From positions 1,674,001 through 1,738,000 of the forward strand of contig NZ_CP070978.1 of assembly GCF_018417535.1 (NCBI RefSeq): a stretch of DNA of 64,000 bases. The letters run 5' to 3'. Each line of letters opens with the position of its first letter. The stretch's first letter is position 1. The DNA is from Burkholderia pyrrocinia. GTDB lineage: Bacteria > Pseudomonadota > Gammaproteobacteria > Burkholderiales > Burkholderiaceae. Made by a program: the position numbers and the translations under genes. Shown in pieces: positions 45,404 to 54,938 of the stretch. A model generated the notes under the pieces. It was not told the DNA's origin and did no database searches. It was given only the letters and a program-made list of their open reading frames with translations.

Positions 45404-47704
45404 TCAGGCAGAAGTACTGCGATTCGCCTCAATCACCGTCAACGCCGCCATATTCACAATCCGCCGCACGGTCGAGCTTGACGTGAGGATGTTCACCGGC
45501 GCGTTGACGCCAAGCAAGAACGGCCCCACCGCCACATTGCTGCCCGCCTCGGTCTTGAGCAGGTTGTACGCAATATTCCCCGCATCGACGTTCGGACAAA
45601 CGAGCAGATTGGCGGCCCCCTTGAGCGGCGACATCGGAAGCAGCCGCGACCGCAACCCTTCATCGAGCGCACAGTCGCCATGCATCTCGCCATCCGCCTC
45701 GATGTCGGGCGCCTGCTCCCGGACGATCTCCAGCGCCCGGCGCATCTTCACCCCCGAAGCCGCACTCCCTGACCCAAAATTCGACCGCGAAAGCAACGCA
45801 GCCTTCGGCGTGAGATTCAACCATTCCATCTGCCGCGCCGCCGCAATCGTGAATTCCGCGATCTGTTCGCCATCGGGATTGTCGTTGACGTGCGTATCCA
45901 CCAGCGCCACCGTCCGCTGATCGAGCAACAGAATATTCATCGCCGCATACGTAGAAGCACCGGGCTTCCTGCCGATCACTTCGTCGACGAACCGCAGGTG
46001 ATTGTGATACTCGCCAACCGTCCCGCAAATCATCCCGTCCGCATCGCCGAGCCGCACCATCATCGCGCCGATCAAGGTCAGGCGACGCCGCATTTCGACG
46101 CGCGCCATCTCCTTCGAAATACCATCCCGGCACCGCAGTTCCCAATACGTCGTCCAGTACTGCGGGAATCGCTCGTCATATTCCGGATTGGTCACTTCGA
46201 CATCCTGACCGAGTCGAAGACGCAGACCAAACCGCTCGATCCGAGCAAGCAGCACTTCCGGACGCCCAACCAGGATCGGACGCGCCAGCTTCTCGTCGAC
46301 GATCACCTGCACGGCGCGAAGCACGCGTTCGTCTTCGCCTTCGGTGAAGACGATCCGTGCCTTGCCGCCGTCACGCACGAGCTGACGCGCCGTCGCGAAC
46401 AGCGGCTTCATGAACGCGCCGGAGTGGTACACGAATTGCTGCAGTTGCTCGACATACGCGTCGAGATCCGTCAGCGGGCGCGTCGCGACGCCGCCTTCCA
46501 TCGCCGCCTTGGCCACGGCCGGTGCGATACGAACGATCAGGCGCGGATCGAACGGCTTCGGAATCAGGTATTGCGGACCGAACGCCACGTCGTATGCACC
46601 ATAGGCTGCCGCAACGACCTCGTTCTGCTCTTCCTCGGCAAGCCCCGCGATCGCGTGAACGGCGGCGATCTCCATTTCGCGGGTGATCGTCGTCGCGCCC
46701 ACGTCCAGTGCGCCGCGGAAAATGTACGGAAAACAGAGGACGTTGTTGACCTGGTTCGGATAGTCCGAGCGGCCCGTCGCGATGACGACATCGTCGCGCG
46801 TCGCATGCGCCAGTTCCGGGAAGATTTCCGGCGTCGGGTTGGCCAGCGCGAGAATCAGCGGACGCGCCGCCATCTCCTTCAGCATCTCCGCGCTCAGAAT
46901 GCCGCCGACCGACAGGCCCAGGAACACGTCCGCACCACCGATGACTTCGGACAGCTTGCGCGCATCGGTTTCCTGCGCAAAGCGCGACTTCGCCGGGTCC
47001 ATCAGCGTGGTACGGCCGCGATAGACGACGCCTTCGATATCGGTCACCCAGATGTTTTCAACCGGCAGCCCGAGGTCGACGAGCAGGTCCAGGCAGGCCA
47101 GCGCGGCCGCACCGGCCCCCGACGTCACGACCTTCACCTCCGAAATCGACTTCCCGACGACCTTCAGCCCGTTGATGAAAGCCGCGGATACGGTGATGGC
47201 GGTGCCGTGCTGATCGTCATGGAAGACGGGAATCTTCATCCGTTCGCGGAGCTTCTGCTCGACCGTGAAGCACTCCGGCGCCTTGATGTCCTCGAGATTG
47301 ATGCCGCCGAACGTGGGTTCGAGGCCGGCAATGATGTCGACCAGCTTGTCCGGATCGGTCTCATTGATCTCGATGTCGAAGACGTCGATCCCCGCGAACT
47401 TCTTGAACAGGACGGCTTTGCCTTCCATGACCGGCTTCGATGCGAGCGGGCCGATGTTTCCCAGACCGAGCACCGCGGTGCCGTTCGTGATCACGCCCAC
47501 CAGGTTGCCGCGGCTCGTGAAGCGGTGCGCCTGCAACGGATCGGCCGCGATCGCCTCGCACACCCCCGCCACGCCCGGGGTGTAAGCCAGCGCGAGATCG
47601 CGCTGGGTCACGAGCGGCTTGCTGGCGACGACCGAGATCTTCCCCGGGGTCGGAAACTCGTGATAGTCGAACGCCGCCTGCTGTTGTGTCTCTGTCTGTT
47701 TCAT
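45404..47704 (-). CDS. maeB: NADP-dependent malic enzyme with C-terminal phosphotransacetylase-like domain
   Basis: Oxidative decarboxylation of malate to pyruvate; 766 residues. The N-terminal malic domain shows [75 protein letters not shown] and the nucleotide-binding [13 protein letters not shown]. From about residue 430 a phosphate acetyl/butyryl-transferase-like domain follows ([19 protein letters not shown].., [14 protein letters not shown]), typically regulatory via acetyl-CoA. The ATG at 47704 begins [18 protein letters not shown]. Divergent from a LysR gene. Confidence 0.96.
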   Translation of the reverse strand: MKQTETQQQAAFDYHEFPTPGKISVVASKPLVTQRDLALAYTPGVAGVCEAIAADPLQAHRFTSRGNLVGVITNGTAVLGLGNIGPLASKPVMEGKAVLFKKFAGIDVFDIEINETDPDKLVDIIAGLEPTFGGINLEDIKAPECFTVEQKLRERMKIPVFHDDQHGTAITVSAAFINGLKVVGKSISEVKVVTSGAGAAALACLDLLVDLGLPVENIWVTDIEGVVYRGRTTLMDPAKSRFAQETDARKLSEVIGGADVFLGLSVGGILSAEMLKEMAARPLILALANPTPEIFPELAHATRDDVVIATGRSDYPNQVNNVLCFPYIFRGALDVGATTITREMEIAAVHAIAGLAEEEQNEVVAAAYGAYDVAFGPQYLIPKPFDPRLIVRIAPAVAKAAMEGGVATRPLTDLDAYVEQLQQFVYHSGAFMKPLFATARQLVRDGGKARIVFTEGEDERVLRAVQVIVDEKLARPILVGRPEVLLARIERFGLRLRLGQDVEVTNPEYDERFPQYWTTYWELRCRDGISKEMARVEMRRRLTLIGAMMVRLGDADGMICGTVGEYHNHLRFVDEVIGRKPGASTYAAMNILLLDQRTVALVDTHVNDNPDGEQIAEFTIAAARQMEWLNLTPKAALLSRSNFGSGSAASGVKMRRALEIVREQAPDIEADGEMHGDCALDEGLRSRLLPMSPLKGAANLLVCPNVDAGNIAYNLLKTEAGSNVAVGPFLLGVNAPVNILTSSSTVRRIVNMAALTVIEANRSTSA

Positions 47705-47840
47705 GTTTTTCGGTCCGGGCACGGGCGCCAGGCCAGTCCCGGCGCGATCCATGAAGGTGATTCTAGGGTTTTGCCATAAGGAGATGATTCTGTTTTAATA
47801 TCGGTCCATCACTTTTTCATGATGGGTGCGTGGCCAGCCA

Positions 47841-48812
47841 ATGACATTCGACGCGAACGATGTGGTCAGGCGGCTTGGCGCGCGTCTGAAGATCCGGCAT
47901 CTGGTGCTGTTGCTGCAGATCCAGCAGCACGGGTCGCTGACGCGCGTCGCGGAGCACATGGCCAGCAGCCAGCCCGCCGTGACGAACGCGCTGTCCGAGC
48001 TGGAGAGCATGTTCGGCACGCCGCTCTTCGAGCGCTCGTCGCGCGGCATGCGGCCGACCGCGCTCGGCGCGGTCGTGCTCGAGCGGGCGAAGGCGATGAT
48101 CAAGGATCTCGACCACCTCGCCCGAGAAATGGAGGCCGTCGCCGCCGGGCACGCGGCCCATCTGCACATCGGCGTGATTCCGTTCATCTCCGGCCAGATG
48201 CTGTCGGCGGCGCTGAAGCGGCTGCAATCGCGCATGGAGCGGCGCCTGACCGTGACGATTCACGAAGGCACCAGCGATCAGCTCCTGCTGCAGCTCAAGG
48301 ACCACAGCGTCGACATCGTGATCGGGCGCGCGTCGTCGGCGGTCGATCTGGGCCAGGTTTCGTTCGAGGTGCTGTACCAGCAGCAGCCGCGCATGATCGC
48401 GAGCCGGCGTCTTGCCGCGAAACTGGCTCGCACGACGCTGGACTGGCACAAGCTGCACGCGCTGGACTGGATTCTCGGCGCGCCGCATACGCCGATGAGG
48501 GAACAGGTGACCGACCTGTTTCTGTCAGCCGGCATCCCGCCGCCCGTTCCGATCGTCGAAAGTTACTCGTCCAAGCTGATCGGCGAAATGATCGCGTCGA
48601 GCGACGAGGCCGTATCGATCGTGCCGGCCGATATCGCGGAGGAACTGGTGCGGATTGCCGGCGTGGCGATCGTGCCTTACTCGCTGGTGTGGACGCTTCC
48701 GCCGATTGCGCTGTTTACCCGCTCCTCTGATTCGCGCTCGCCGGCGCGGGATTTGCTCGTCGACGCGTTGCGCGAGGTGTGCAAGGAGACGTATGGGGAA
48801 GCGCGGCGATAA
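47841..48812 (+). CDS. LysR-family regulator
   Basis: A 323-residue regulator: VVRRLGARLKIRHLVLLLQIQQHGSLTRVAEHMASSQPAVTNALSELE is the winged helix with a longer leader than usual. The binding domain begins HLHIGVIPFISGQMLSAALKRL. It resembles the GalBP/CbhR-like group of carbohydrate or aromatic-acid regulators. Divergent from the malic enzyme gene, with a 136-nt spacer, so maeB is a plausible target. Confidence 0.92.
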   Translation: MTFDANDVVRRLGARLKIRHLVLLLQIQQHGSLTRVAEHMASSQPAVTNALSELESMFGTPLFERSSRGMRPTALGAVVLERAKAMIKDLDHLAREMEAVAAGHAAHLHIGVIPFISGQMLSAALKRLQSRMERRLTVTIHEGTSDQLLLQLKDHSVDIVIGRASSAVDLGQVSFEVLYQQQPRMIASRRLAAKLARTTLDWHKLHALDWILGAPHTPMREQVTDLFLSAGIPPPVPIVESYSSKLIGEMIASSDEAVSIVPADIAEELVRIAGVAIVPYSLVWTLPPIALFTRSSDSRSPARDLLVDALREVCKETYGEARR

Positions 48813-48874
48813 GGCTGCCGTCCCGCCGAAAACAGTCATGCATCTCGATGGATATTCGACGCACCTGCGGCAGG

Positions 48875-49552
48875 CTACTTGCCGGCGGTGAGGCGTCGCA
48901 GTATTTCCGTGCGTTCGGCGCTCAGCACACGATCCGCGCCCTCGCCCCTGTCGTAGCGCCTGGTTGTCCGGTAGGAAAACCGCTTTTTGTACTGACTGGT
49001 TGCGGGATCGAACGCCCACGCGTCGACTTCGAAAAAGTGCTTTTCGAAATGACTCTCGTCCTTGCCCCAGACATAGTCGGCCCGAACGAACAGCGGATAG
49101 GGCGAAACGTCCGGCACCTTCCACATCGCGCGATCGGCCATCTCTGTTTCGGTGACTTCCGGCATCAGATTCTCGATCTTTCCGTTCGCGCCATAACGCA
49201 GTACGGCTACGCGCTCCAGCATCCCGCTGCCACCGCCCGAGAACATCCCCGAGAAGAAAACCCAGGAACCGCCCGATGAAAGCGGCAACCGTTCGGATCG
49301 TGGATTCAGTCCGAACTGATATAGCTCCTTTGACGAACCGGAAACAGGAGCCGGCGGCATCTCGAAGCACGGCGCACGGTCAGGAAGCACGCAGAGTTTC
49401 ACCCCGGACAGCGGAAGCCCATCGGCATCATGCTTGCCCTCCGTCTGGGTGAAGCGCGGGAAAGCAGGTTCGCTGGATGTCGCCTGAACATCGGTGATGC
49501 CGACGACGGAAATGCTCAAGATCACTCCGAGCGTCTTGCAGATCCAGCGCAT
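48875..49552 (-). CDS. secreted hypothetical protein
   Basis: 225 residues with a signal peptide (ICKTLGVILSISVVGITDVQA). The mature part has GVKLCVLPDRAPCFEMPP (two Cys), GGSWVFFSGMFSGGGSGMLERVAVLRYGANG and FVRADYVWGKDESHFEKHFFEVDAW. Not recognised. It follows the lipoprotein gene at 49599 on the same strand, 46 nt apart, so the two may be co-expressed envelope proteins. Confidence 0.7.
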   Translation of the reverse strand: MRWICKTLGVILSISVVGITDVQATSSEPAFPRFTQTEGKHDADGLPLSGVKLCVLPDRAPCFEMPPAPVSGSSKELYQFGLNPRSERLPLSSGGSWVFFSGMFSGGGSGMLERVAVLRYGANGKIENLMPEVTETEMADRAMWKVPDVSPYPLFVRADYVWGKDESHFEKHFFEVDAWAFDPATSQYKKRFSYRTTRRYDRGEGADRVLSAERTEILRRLTAGK

Positions 49553-49598
49553 ATACCGCCCCTCTTCCCTCATCCGGTGATTTCTGCAGATTGTCGAA

Positions 49599-50162
49599 TC
49601 AGTCATAACCCCAAATACTCAAACCGAGAAACAGATCGCCATTCTGATACATCAGGCCAATGCCTACTGGAAGCTGTTCTGACGGCGCAAAACTGCAGTA
49701 CGTGAACCGAGTTCCCTCACGCATCTCGTCTTTGCACTTTGGTTGACCGAATCGGCGAGTGGCAATCGACATCACTTCCGCTTTCGGCGGAAGTTTGTCC
49801 CAATCAAAGGCGTTGAAGTCAATGTAGGCGCCCTTCGTCTTGCCATCCGGGCCGCGGGTGCCATACAGCGTAATGGCACGCTCCCCCTTGCTGACGGGAG
49901 AGGGGCAGTCATACAGCACATAGTCGTGTATCTCAGCGCCTTCAGGGCGAAGGGGATCGTTCAATACCTCCACACCGCAGCCCAACTTGCTTGCGACGTA
50001 GGTTGTGTCGGATAGCCGGCCGCTCATGACGACGCCCCGAATACGCCCGAGAAAGTCGTCAAAGTCCGAGCGAGGAGCGGACGCCATGCTCGTGCAGCCC
50101 GCAAGCAGACTGCCGATCAAAATGGCGAGGAACGACAATAGCGGGAAATTTCTGCTCACCAT
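49599..50162 (-). CDS. hypothetical lipoprotein
   Basis: 187 residues with lipobox LLAGC after a hydrophobic signal. The mature domain has Cys pairs (LGCGVEVL.., YDCPSP, PKCKDE, TYCSF) suggesting disulfides, and ends in GLMYQNGDLFLGLSIWGYD. No known family recognised. Likely an operon with the next gene downstream. Confidence 0.75.
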   Translation of the reverse strand: MVSRNFPLLSFLAILIGSLLAGCTSMASAPRSDFDDFLGRIRGVVMSGRLSDTTYVASKLGCGVEVLNDPLRPEGAEIHDYVLYDCPSPVSKGERAITLYGTRGPDGKTKGAYIDFNAFDWDKLPPKAEVMSIATRRFGQPKCKDEMREGTRFTYCSFAPSEQLPVGIGLMYQNGDLFLGLSIWGYD

Positions 50163-50174
50163 TCTGAACGGGCG

Positions 50175-50286
50175 TTAGTCTGAAGGGCGAAATAATGACA
50201 CAAGGGATTCACGTTCCTGCGCGGCCACGATGCGCCAGTCGCCTTCGAGCGTATAGAGCGAAGGCGGCGCCTCGTGCTTCGGTTCA
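50175..50286 (-). pseudogene. C-terminal protein remnant without a start
   Basis: Minus-strand reading gives EPKHEAPPSLYTLEGDWRIV then AAQERESLVSLFRPSD and a TAA. The composition is protein-like, but the frame is closed by a TGA just upstream and has no start codon. Source gene not recognised. Confidence 0.3.
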
Positions 50287-50291
50287 GCGAC

Positions 50292-50672
50292 TCACCCCTC
50301 AGCCCGGTGACAAACCACCTCGATATTGTGACCGTCCGGCGCGATGACAAACGCCGCATAGTAATTCGCGTGATAACGCGTCCTCAGCCCCGGCGCGCCA
50401 TTGTCTTTCCCGCCCGCCTCCAGCGCCGCGCGATAGAACTCGTCGACTTGCCGCCGATTCTCGGCCTTGAATGCGATGTGAAGATGCGCGGGCTTCTCCG
50501 TCGTCTGGAACAGACACAACGAAGGCTGCCACGGCCCCGGCGGACAAAGCTCGACGCCGTACGAAGGCTCCCCCTCCCCCGCGACTACCACGCCAAGCGG
50601 TTCAAGCGCCTTGAGGAAGAACGCCTTGCTCGCTGCGAAATCGCTGACTCCGAATTTGACGTGGTCAAACAT
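50292..50672 (-). CDS. VOC/glyoxalase-family protein
   Basis: The 126-residue protein has the vicinal-oxygen-chelate pattern: FDHVKFGVSDFAASKAFFLKALEPLG, HLHIAFKAENRRQVDEFYRAALEAGGKDNGAPG and YYAAFVIAPDGHNIEVVCH, with His and Glu metal ligands. Substrate unknown; members include lactoylglutathione lyases and resistance proteins. GAGGGGGAA precedes the ATG at 50672. Confidence 0.93.
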   Translation of the reverse strand: MFDHVKFGVSDFAASKAFFLKALEPLGVVVAGEGEPSYGVELCPPGPWQPSLCLFQTTEKPAHLHIAFKAENRRQVDEFYRAALEAGGKDNGAPGLRTRYHANYYAAFVIAPDGHNIEVVCHRAEG

Positions 50673-50780
50673 GAGTTCCCCCTCGGATAGTTGGGCTCGC
50701 CCGCGCCCCGACATGTTGAACGGATCATCGCGATGTTGCCACATCACATGCAGCCATCGACGGCAGCCCCGTCCGCCCCA

Positions 50781-51626
50781 TCACCCCAGTTCGAACGACG
50801 TCACTCCGAACACGCGATCGATCGCGATCGCGGGCGGGTCTTTCGTGTACATCCGCGCGGTTTCGAAGACGCTCGTCATCCCGTGCCGTTCCGCCAGCGC
50901 GACGGCCGCGGGATTCGTTTCCGGCACGTCGAGCACCATGACCTCGCCGGGCATGCTCGCCGCCAGCGCGCGAAACAGCCCGGTGGCGACGCCTGCGTCA
51001 TCGGCAAAGAGCGGGCCGATCTTGCAGCCCGCCTTGCAGCGGCGCACGACACCGTATCCGGCGACACGGCCGGCGTCGACTGTTGCGAGCGCAACGGCAT
51101 CCGGCTGTGCGATCCACGCGGAGACGAAACGCTCGCGCGCCGCGGGAAAACACTGGCGATCGTACGCAAGCAACTGCTCGAACGGCACATCGGCCGCTGA
51201 CGCTACATGCGCGCACCCGATGCCGTTCACGCGCCCCTGATAGCGGATGTTGCGGTACGCGAGCCGAAACCCGGACTTCCTGTAGTTCGCCTGCTGGGCG
51301 ACGACACCATCGAGACCGACGTTGCGGTCTCCGAGATAACGCATGCCGTGCTGCCAGATCCGCATGCCGAAGCCTTTGCCGCGGAACCCGGGCTTCACGA
51401 TGTAGAGACCGATGAAGCCAAAACGCTCGTCATAGGCGACGGCGGCGAGGCACGCGACCGGCTCGCCGCGCCAAACGCCGACGAAGAAACCGGCCGGGTC
51501 CGCTTCCCTGAAACAGTGCGGGTCATGCCAGCCGGGGTTCCACCCTTCTGCAGCCGCCCATTCGACCGACATGGCCACCTCGCCGGCCGACATGGTGCGC
51601 ACGATAAAGTCTCCGCCTTGATCCAT
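50781..51626 (-). CDS. GNAT-family N-acetyltransferase (two-domain)
   Basis: A 281-residue protein. The first GNAT domain has GWNPGWHDPHCF and LYIVKPGFRGKGFGMRIWQHGMRYLGDRNVGLDGV, containing the acetyl-CoA-binding RGKGFG. The second half (GYGVVRRCKAGCKIGPLFADDAGVATGLFRALAA) is an Acetyltransf_18-like domain. Substrate unknown. Start at MDQGGDFIVR by similarity; the frame opens at 51734. Confidence 0.9.
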   Translation of the reverse strand: MDQGGDFIVRTMSAGEVAMSVEWAAAEGWNPGWHDPHCFREADPAGFFVGVWRGEPVACLAAVAYDERFGFIGLYIVKPGFRGKGFGMRIWQHGMRYLGDRNVGLDGVVAQQANYRKSGFRLAYRNIRYQGRVNGIGCAHVASAADVPFEQLLAYDRQCFPAARERFVSAWIAQPDAVALATVDAGRVAGYGVVRRCKAGCKIGPLFADDAGVATGLFRALAASMPGEVMVLDVPETNPAAVALAERHGMTSVFETARMYTKDPPAIAIDRVFGVTSFELG

Positions 51627-51954
51627 GGTTCGCCCCACTCGCGGCTCTAAAGATTGCCGCCTCGTGTTACGGAAAATGCATCGGGAAAGCGCCGGCAAGC
51701 GAGCGCCGGCCAACTGACAGAACAGGCCGTGCAATCGTGCCCTAAGCCACGGCTACCGACCGCGTCATCATAATCCCAAGGGCGGGCCTCAGTGTGGAGC
51801 GGTCATCACGGTTGTTCCGGTCCGATGCGTACCGCAATTGACGCGTATCGGCGGCCCGGACGATCGGGTCACGAAGTTAGCTATCCTCGAATGTCCGAGC
51901 GAGCGACCGGTTGCAACGGGTCGCCAAGCGACCGCACCGAAATCCACGAAGAAC
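51627..51954. other. intergenic, no gene seen
   Basis: No frame with recognisable protein sequence. It probably holds the promoter of the minus-strand acetyltransferase. Confidence 0.35.
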
Positions 51955-51979
51955 GAAAAAAGCCCGACAAAGTCGGGCC
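51955..51979 (-). terminator. terminator of the decayed gene copy
   Basis: GCCCGAC-AAA-GTCGGGC followed by a T-run on the minus strand. The same hairpin is at 56131-56155 behind the FAD oxidoreductase gene. Confidence 0.85.
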
Positions 51980-52105
51980 AACGAGCGAGACACAAGGAGA
52001 ATCCCGCTCACCCCTCACCGGGAGGTCGCACCGCACGACGCGACGTTCTTTCCAACGGCAGGCCGGTTCTCCGGCACACACGCTCGATCGAGTTGAAGGC
52101 CGATC
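51980..52105 (-). pseudogene. remnant of the 3' end of a FAD-oxidoreductase-like gene
   Basis: The stretch after the hairpin is recognisably similar to 56156-56270. Shared blocks include GAGACACAAGGAGAATCCCG and GACGTTCTTT. The minus-strand reading LQLDRACVPENRPAVGKNVA mirrors the end of the 56214 gene (WARVLENRPIVEKNVV). The rest of the gene is gone. Confidence 0.6.
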
Positions 52106-52147
52106 GTCAGCCACCGTGCTTGTCTGGAGGAATTCCGTGAAAAGTGA

Positions 52148-52492
52148 CTATTGCGAATCGGGCGTGCCGGATGGAGGTGCCGCCGGCATTGTCGGCAGTG
52201 GAACCGCAGCCGCGTTGTTCGTGCCGCCGCCCGTTGCGCTCGCGGCGCCCGCTTGTCCGCGGCGGCCTCGGTGCGAGCTACGCACTGCCGCGGGCTCGCT
52301 CGCAGCAACCTGCCGTAGCGGCGGATGCGCGATGTACTGAAAGTTGTCATTGATCGTGCTATCGCCCGTGTCGTACGGGTGCACGAATACGCTGCTGTTA
52401 ACGGGTGCGCGGGCTTGCGCGACAGCCGCCGGCGCAATGGTCATTACGGCTGCGCCAGTCGCTGCGCTCAACGCGACGATGCGTATCAGCAT
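52148..52492 (-). CDS. small secreted hypothetical protein
   Basis: 114 residues starting MLIRIVALSAATGAAVMTIAPAAVAQ, a signal peptide. A mature part follows with VFVHPYDTGDSTINDNFQYIAHPP and an Ala/Pro/Gly-rich tail (AASATGGGTNNAAAVPLPTM). Not recognised; no good ribosome site before the chosen ATG. Confidence 0.5.
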   Translation of the reverse strand: MLIRIVALSAATGAAVMTIAPAAVAQARAPVNSSVFVHPYDTGDSTINDNFQYIAHPPLRQVAASEPAAVRSSHRGRRGQAGAASATGGGTNNAAAVPLPTMPAAPPSGTPDSQ

Positions 52493-52850
52493 GAGCGAAC
52501 CGGCATCACAGGGTGTCGGGCGTACTGTCACGCTACGTTTCCTCCAATGTGCATTCGCTCGGCGATCGTTTGACTGCCGGTAGCGCCCGCTCGAAAAATT
52601 GGCCCACGCCGGAAAGCGCGGGCCGAGCGGAGGTATCACAGCACCTTGGGGGGACAAGGCGAGACCAGTCTAGCCCGAGTCACCGAAAAGAAGATTTCAT
52701 GGCGGATTACAGGTATTACTTCCGATGACGAAGCATCGGCCGTTGTCGTCTGGCAACGGGTGACGCATCGTTCGTTGGCGCGTGTCGCTGCGCAGCGTGT
52801 ACTCGGCAGCTTCGCTTCGGCCTGACGGTTTCGTACATGCAGTGGGCAGA
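52493..52850. other. intergenic, no gene seen
   Basis: Open frames are short and on both strands without recognisable sequence. I see no repeat or clear terminator. Confidence 0.35.
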
Positions 52851-53753
52851 TCACAGATGCTGCCTGAACCAATCCACGGCCGCCTGACTGGTTTCGTCGA
52901 ATCGCTCGATATACGGTGCGAAATGTCCTCCGTTGATCTGGAGCAACCGCTTCGGCTCCAGCGCGTTTCCCCACGCTTTGAGGCAAAGGTCGGTGGGCGT
53001 CAGAAAGTCCTGGTCAGCCACGATCATCAGCAACGGGGTCGGCGAGATGCGGTCCACATACTGCCCCGGCTCGTTTTCGCGGGACATTTCGGCACTGCGC
53101 AAAGTCACTTCGTTTTTCCAGCTCGGGGCAAATCGCGCCGCAGACTCGGTGAAGAACCGGTAGGCATCCGCGCCAGCCATCGCACAGGCTGCCGTTGGAT
53201 CGGCACTGACTGCCGGCAACATCGCTGGCCGGCCACCCGCGAATCGCAGCCGGCGGTCTTCGTCGAAGCGAGCCAGCATCGCCGGTACCAGATCGGAACG
53301 GGTGCGACGCAATGCCGACTGATAGCCGCTGATCGTAGGCACCTGCGACACCACGCATTTGACGCGCCGGTCGATTGCGGCGACTTCGAGCACGTGGCCG
53401 CCGCTGAAACTGGTTCCCCAGATGCCGATGCGTGCGGCATCGACATCCGGGCGTGTCAGCAGATAGCTGATCGCATCGCGATAGCCGCGCTTCTGTTGCA
53501 CCGGGTCGATTTCCTGACGCGGGTGCCCATCGCTTGCGCCGAAATTCCGGTGATCGTAGAGCAGCACGGCAAAGCCGCGGGCGGCAAACACCTCGGCGTA
53601 ACGGTCCAGATATTGTTCCTTCACGCCCGAGAAGCCGTGAGCCATCGCGATGGCAGGATACGTTTGCCTATCGGTGATGCGCTGCGCCGGCTCGTAATAC
53701 CAGCCTCGCAGCGTCGTGCCTTCGGATAGGAATTCGATGTCGTATCGCGTCAT
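52851..53753 (-). CDS. alpha/beta hydrolase (S15/DLH-like)
   Basis: A 300-residue cytosolic hydrolase: AIAMAHGFSGVKEQYLDRYAEVFAARGFAVLLYDHRNFGASDG is the oxyanion and strand region. Nucleophile Ser is in IGIWGTSFSGGHVLEVAA, Asp in LLMIVADQDFLTPTD and His in INGGHFAPYI. Similar proteins are annotated as dienelactone-hydrolase-like or X-Pro-peptidase-like; substrate unknown. Confidence 0.92.
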   Translation of the reverse strand: MTRYDIEFLSEGTTLRGWYYEPAQRITDRQTYPAIAMAHGFSGVKEQYLDRYAEVFAARGFAVLLYDHRNFGASDGHPRQEIDPVQQKRGYRDAISYLLTRPDVDAARIGIWGTSFSGGHVLEVAAIDRRVKCVVSQVPTISGYQSALRRTRSDLVPAMLARFDEDRRLRFAGGRPAMLPAVSADPTAACAMAGADAYRFFTESAARFAPSWKNEVTLRSAEMSRENEPGQYVDRISPTPLLMIVADQDFLTPTDLCLKAWGNALEPKRLLQINGGHFAPYIERFDETSQAAVDWFRQHL

Positions 53754-53840
53754 GTCGGCTTACCTCAATCGGTCAGTTGGTTCGATGACCGACACGATAA
53801 GCACGTTCACCCTGATCCGCATGCGCTGGAAAGACGTTTG

Positions 53841-54707
53841 CTACGCGGAATCGGACAGTTTCGCGTAAGCGCTGGGCGTCATGCCGGTAAACCGGCGAAA
53901 CACGGTCGAGAATGCGCTCGTTGTTTCGTAGCCCAGTTCAGCGGCGACGGTGATCACGGAACATCCCGATGCCAGCAACGGACGCGCGGTCGAAATCCGG
54001 GCCTGCTGCCGCCACTGGCTGAAAGACAGCCCGATTTCGGCGTTGAACAGCCGGGCCAACGTCCTGCTCGATGCGCCGACTTCATGCGCCCACTGCGTCA
54101 GTGTTCGTTGATCGGCCGGATTCGCAAGAATCGCGTTGCACACCCTGGCAAGACGCCGATCCTGGCCGGACGGAAGCCGCAATGGCTGCTCGGGAGACCA
54201 CGCTATTTCAGCAAGCAAGAGCTGGATCACAAGATCGTCGCGCCCACGGGGATCGGCGTCGACGGGGAAATGCGATGCCCGCATGATCAATTCGCGCAGC
54301 AGCGGCGAAACGTCCACCAGTCTCGGTCGATTCGGGTATTGCGACGGGTATGCGCGCGGATGGACGTACGCGGTCCGCATTTCGAGCTGTCCATGCGCGC
54401 GCATGGCATGCGTAAGGTCGGGAGGAATCCAGAGTGCGCGATGAGGGGGAATCATCCACAGCGACCGGCATGCGACGACTTCGGCGATGCCCGTCGTCGT
54501 AAAGACGAGTTGTGCCCGCGTGTGCCGATGCGCGTCGACGACAAAGCCGTCGGGAAACGCTTTCGGCATGACGGCCGCGATACCCGGCACATTCTGGTAA
54601 TCACGCGGATCGGTACTCTTCCGGACGGCGGCGACGCCGGCGCGCCTCGGGCCAGCTGTCGCGTCGTACTCGATTGCGCTACAGCGGCAGTTTCCCTCGA
54701 CCTTCAT
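53841..54707 (-). CDS. AraC-family regulator with a GFA-like N-terminal graft
   Basis: A cupin sensor (PDGFVVDAHRHTRAQLVFTTTGIAEV..WIPPDLTHAMRA) is followed by two helix-turn-helix motifs (WAHEVGASSRTLARLFNAEIGLSFSQWRQQARI; VAAELGYETTSAFSTVFRRFTGMTPSAY). Ahead of the AraC sequence are about 20 residues, MKVEGNCRCSAIEYDA, matching the start of GFA/CENP-V-type enzymes with their CxC zinc motif. The AraC part (STDPRDYQNVPG) has no own start nearby, so the gene seems to use a captured GFA start (ATG 54707 after GAGAGAG). An internal ATG at 54569 is an alternative. Confidence 0.88.
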   Translation of the reverse strand: MKVEGNCRCSAIEYDATAGPRRAGVAAVRKSTDPRDYQNVPGIAAVMPKAFPDGFVVDAHRHTRAQLVFTTTGIAEVVACRSLWMIPPHRALWIPPDLTHAMRAHGQLEMRTAYVHPRAYPSQYPNRPRLVDVSPLLRELIMRASHFPVDADPRGRDDLVIQLLLAEIAWSPEQPLRLPSGQDRRLARVCNAILANPADQRTLTQWAHEVGASSRTLARLFNAEIGLSFSQWRQQARISTARPLLASGCSVITVAAELGYETTSAFSTVFRRFTGMTPSAYAKLSDSA

Positions 54708-54938
54708 CGCCAGCTCTCTCACTTGTGCAGGATTGCCGGGCCATGCGATTCCGGCAGATCGGGCAAATGATACGGGAATGTCTGCTTCGGAGAATTCCGG
54801 TCATCGACAACCGCCCGCGAACCGCGGAAGCAACGATCGCCAGCGCAGCGCGCGTAGCCCTCATCCGAGTATGGGTTAATGGCACCGTCGGCGCGCGCCG
54901 CCTAACATGTCGACTGCCCCATCACGACCGATTCTCTG

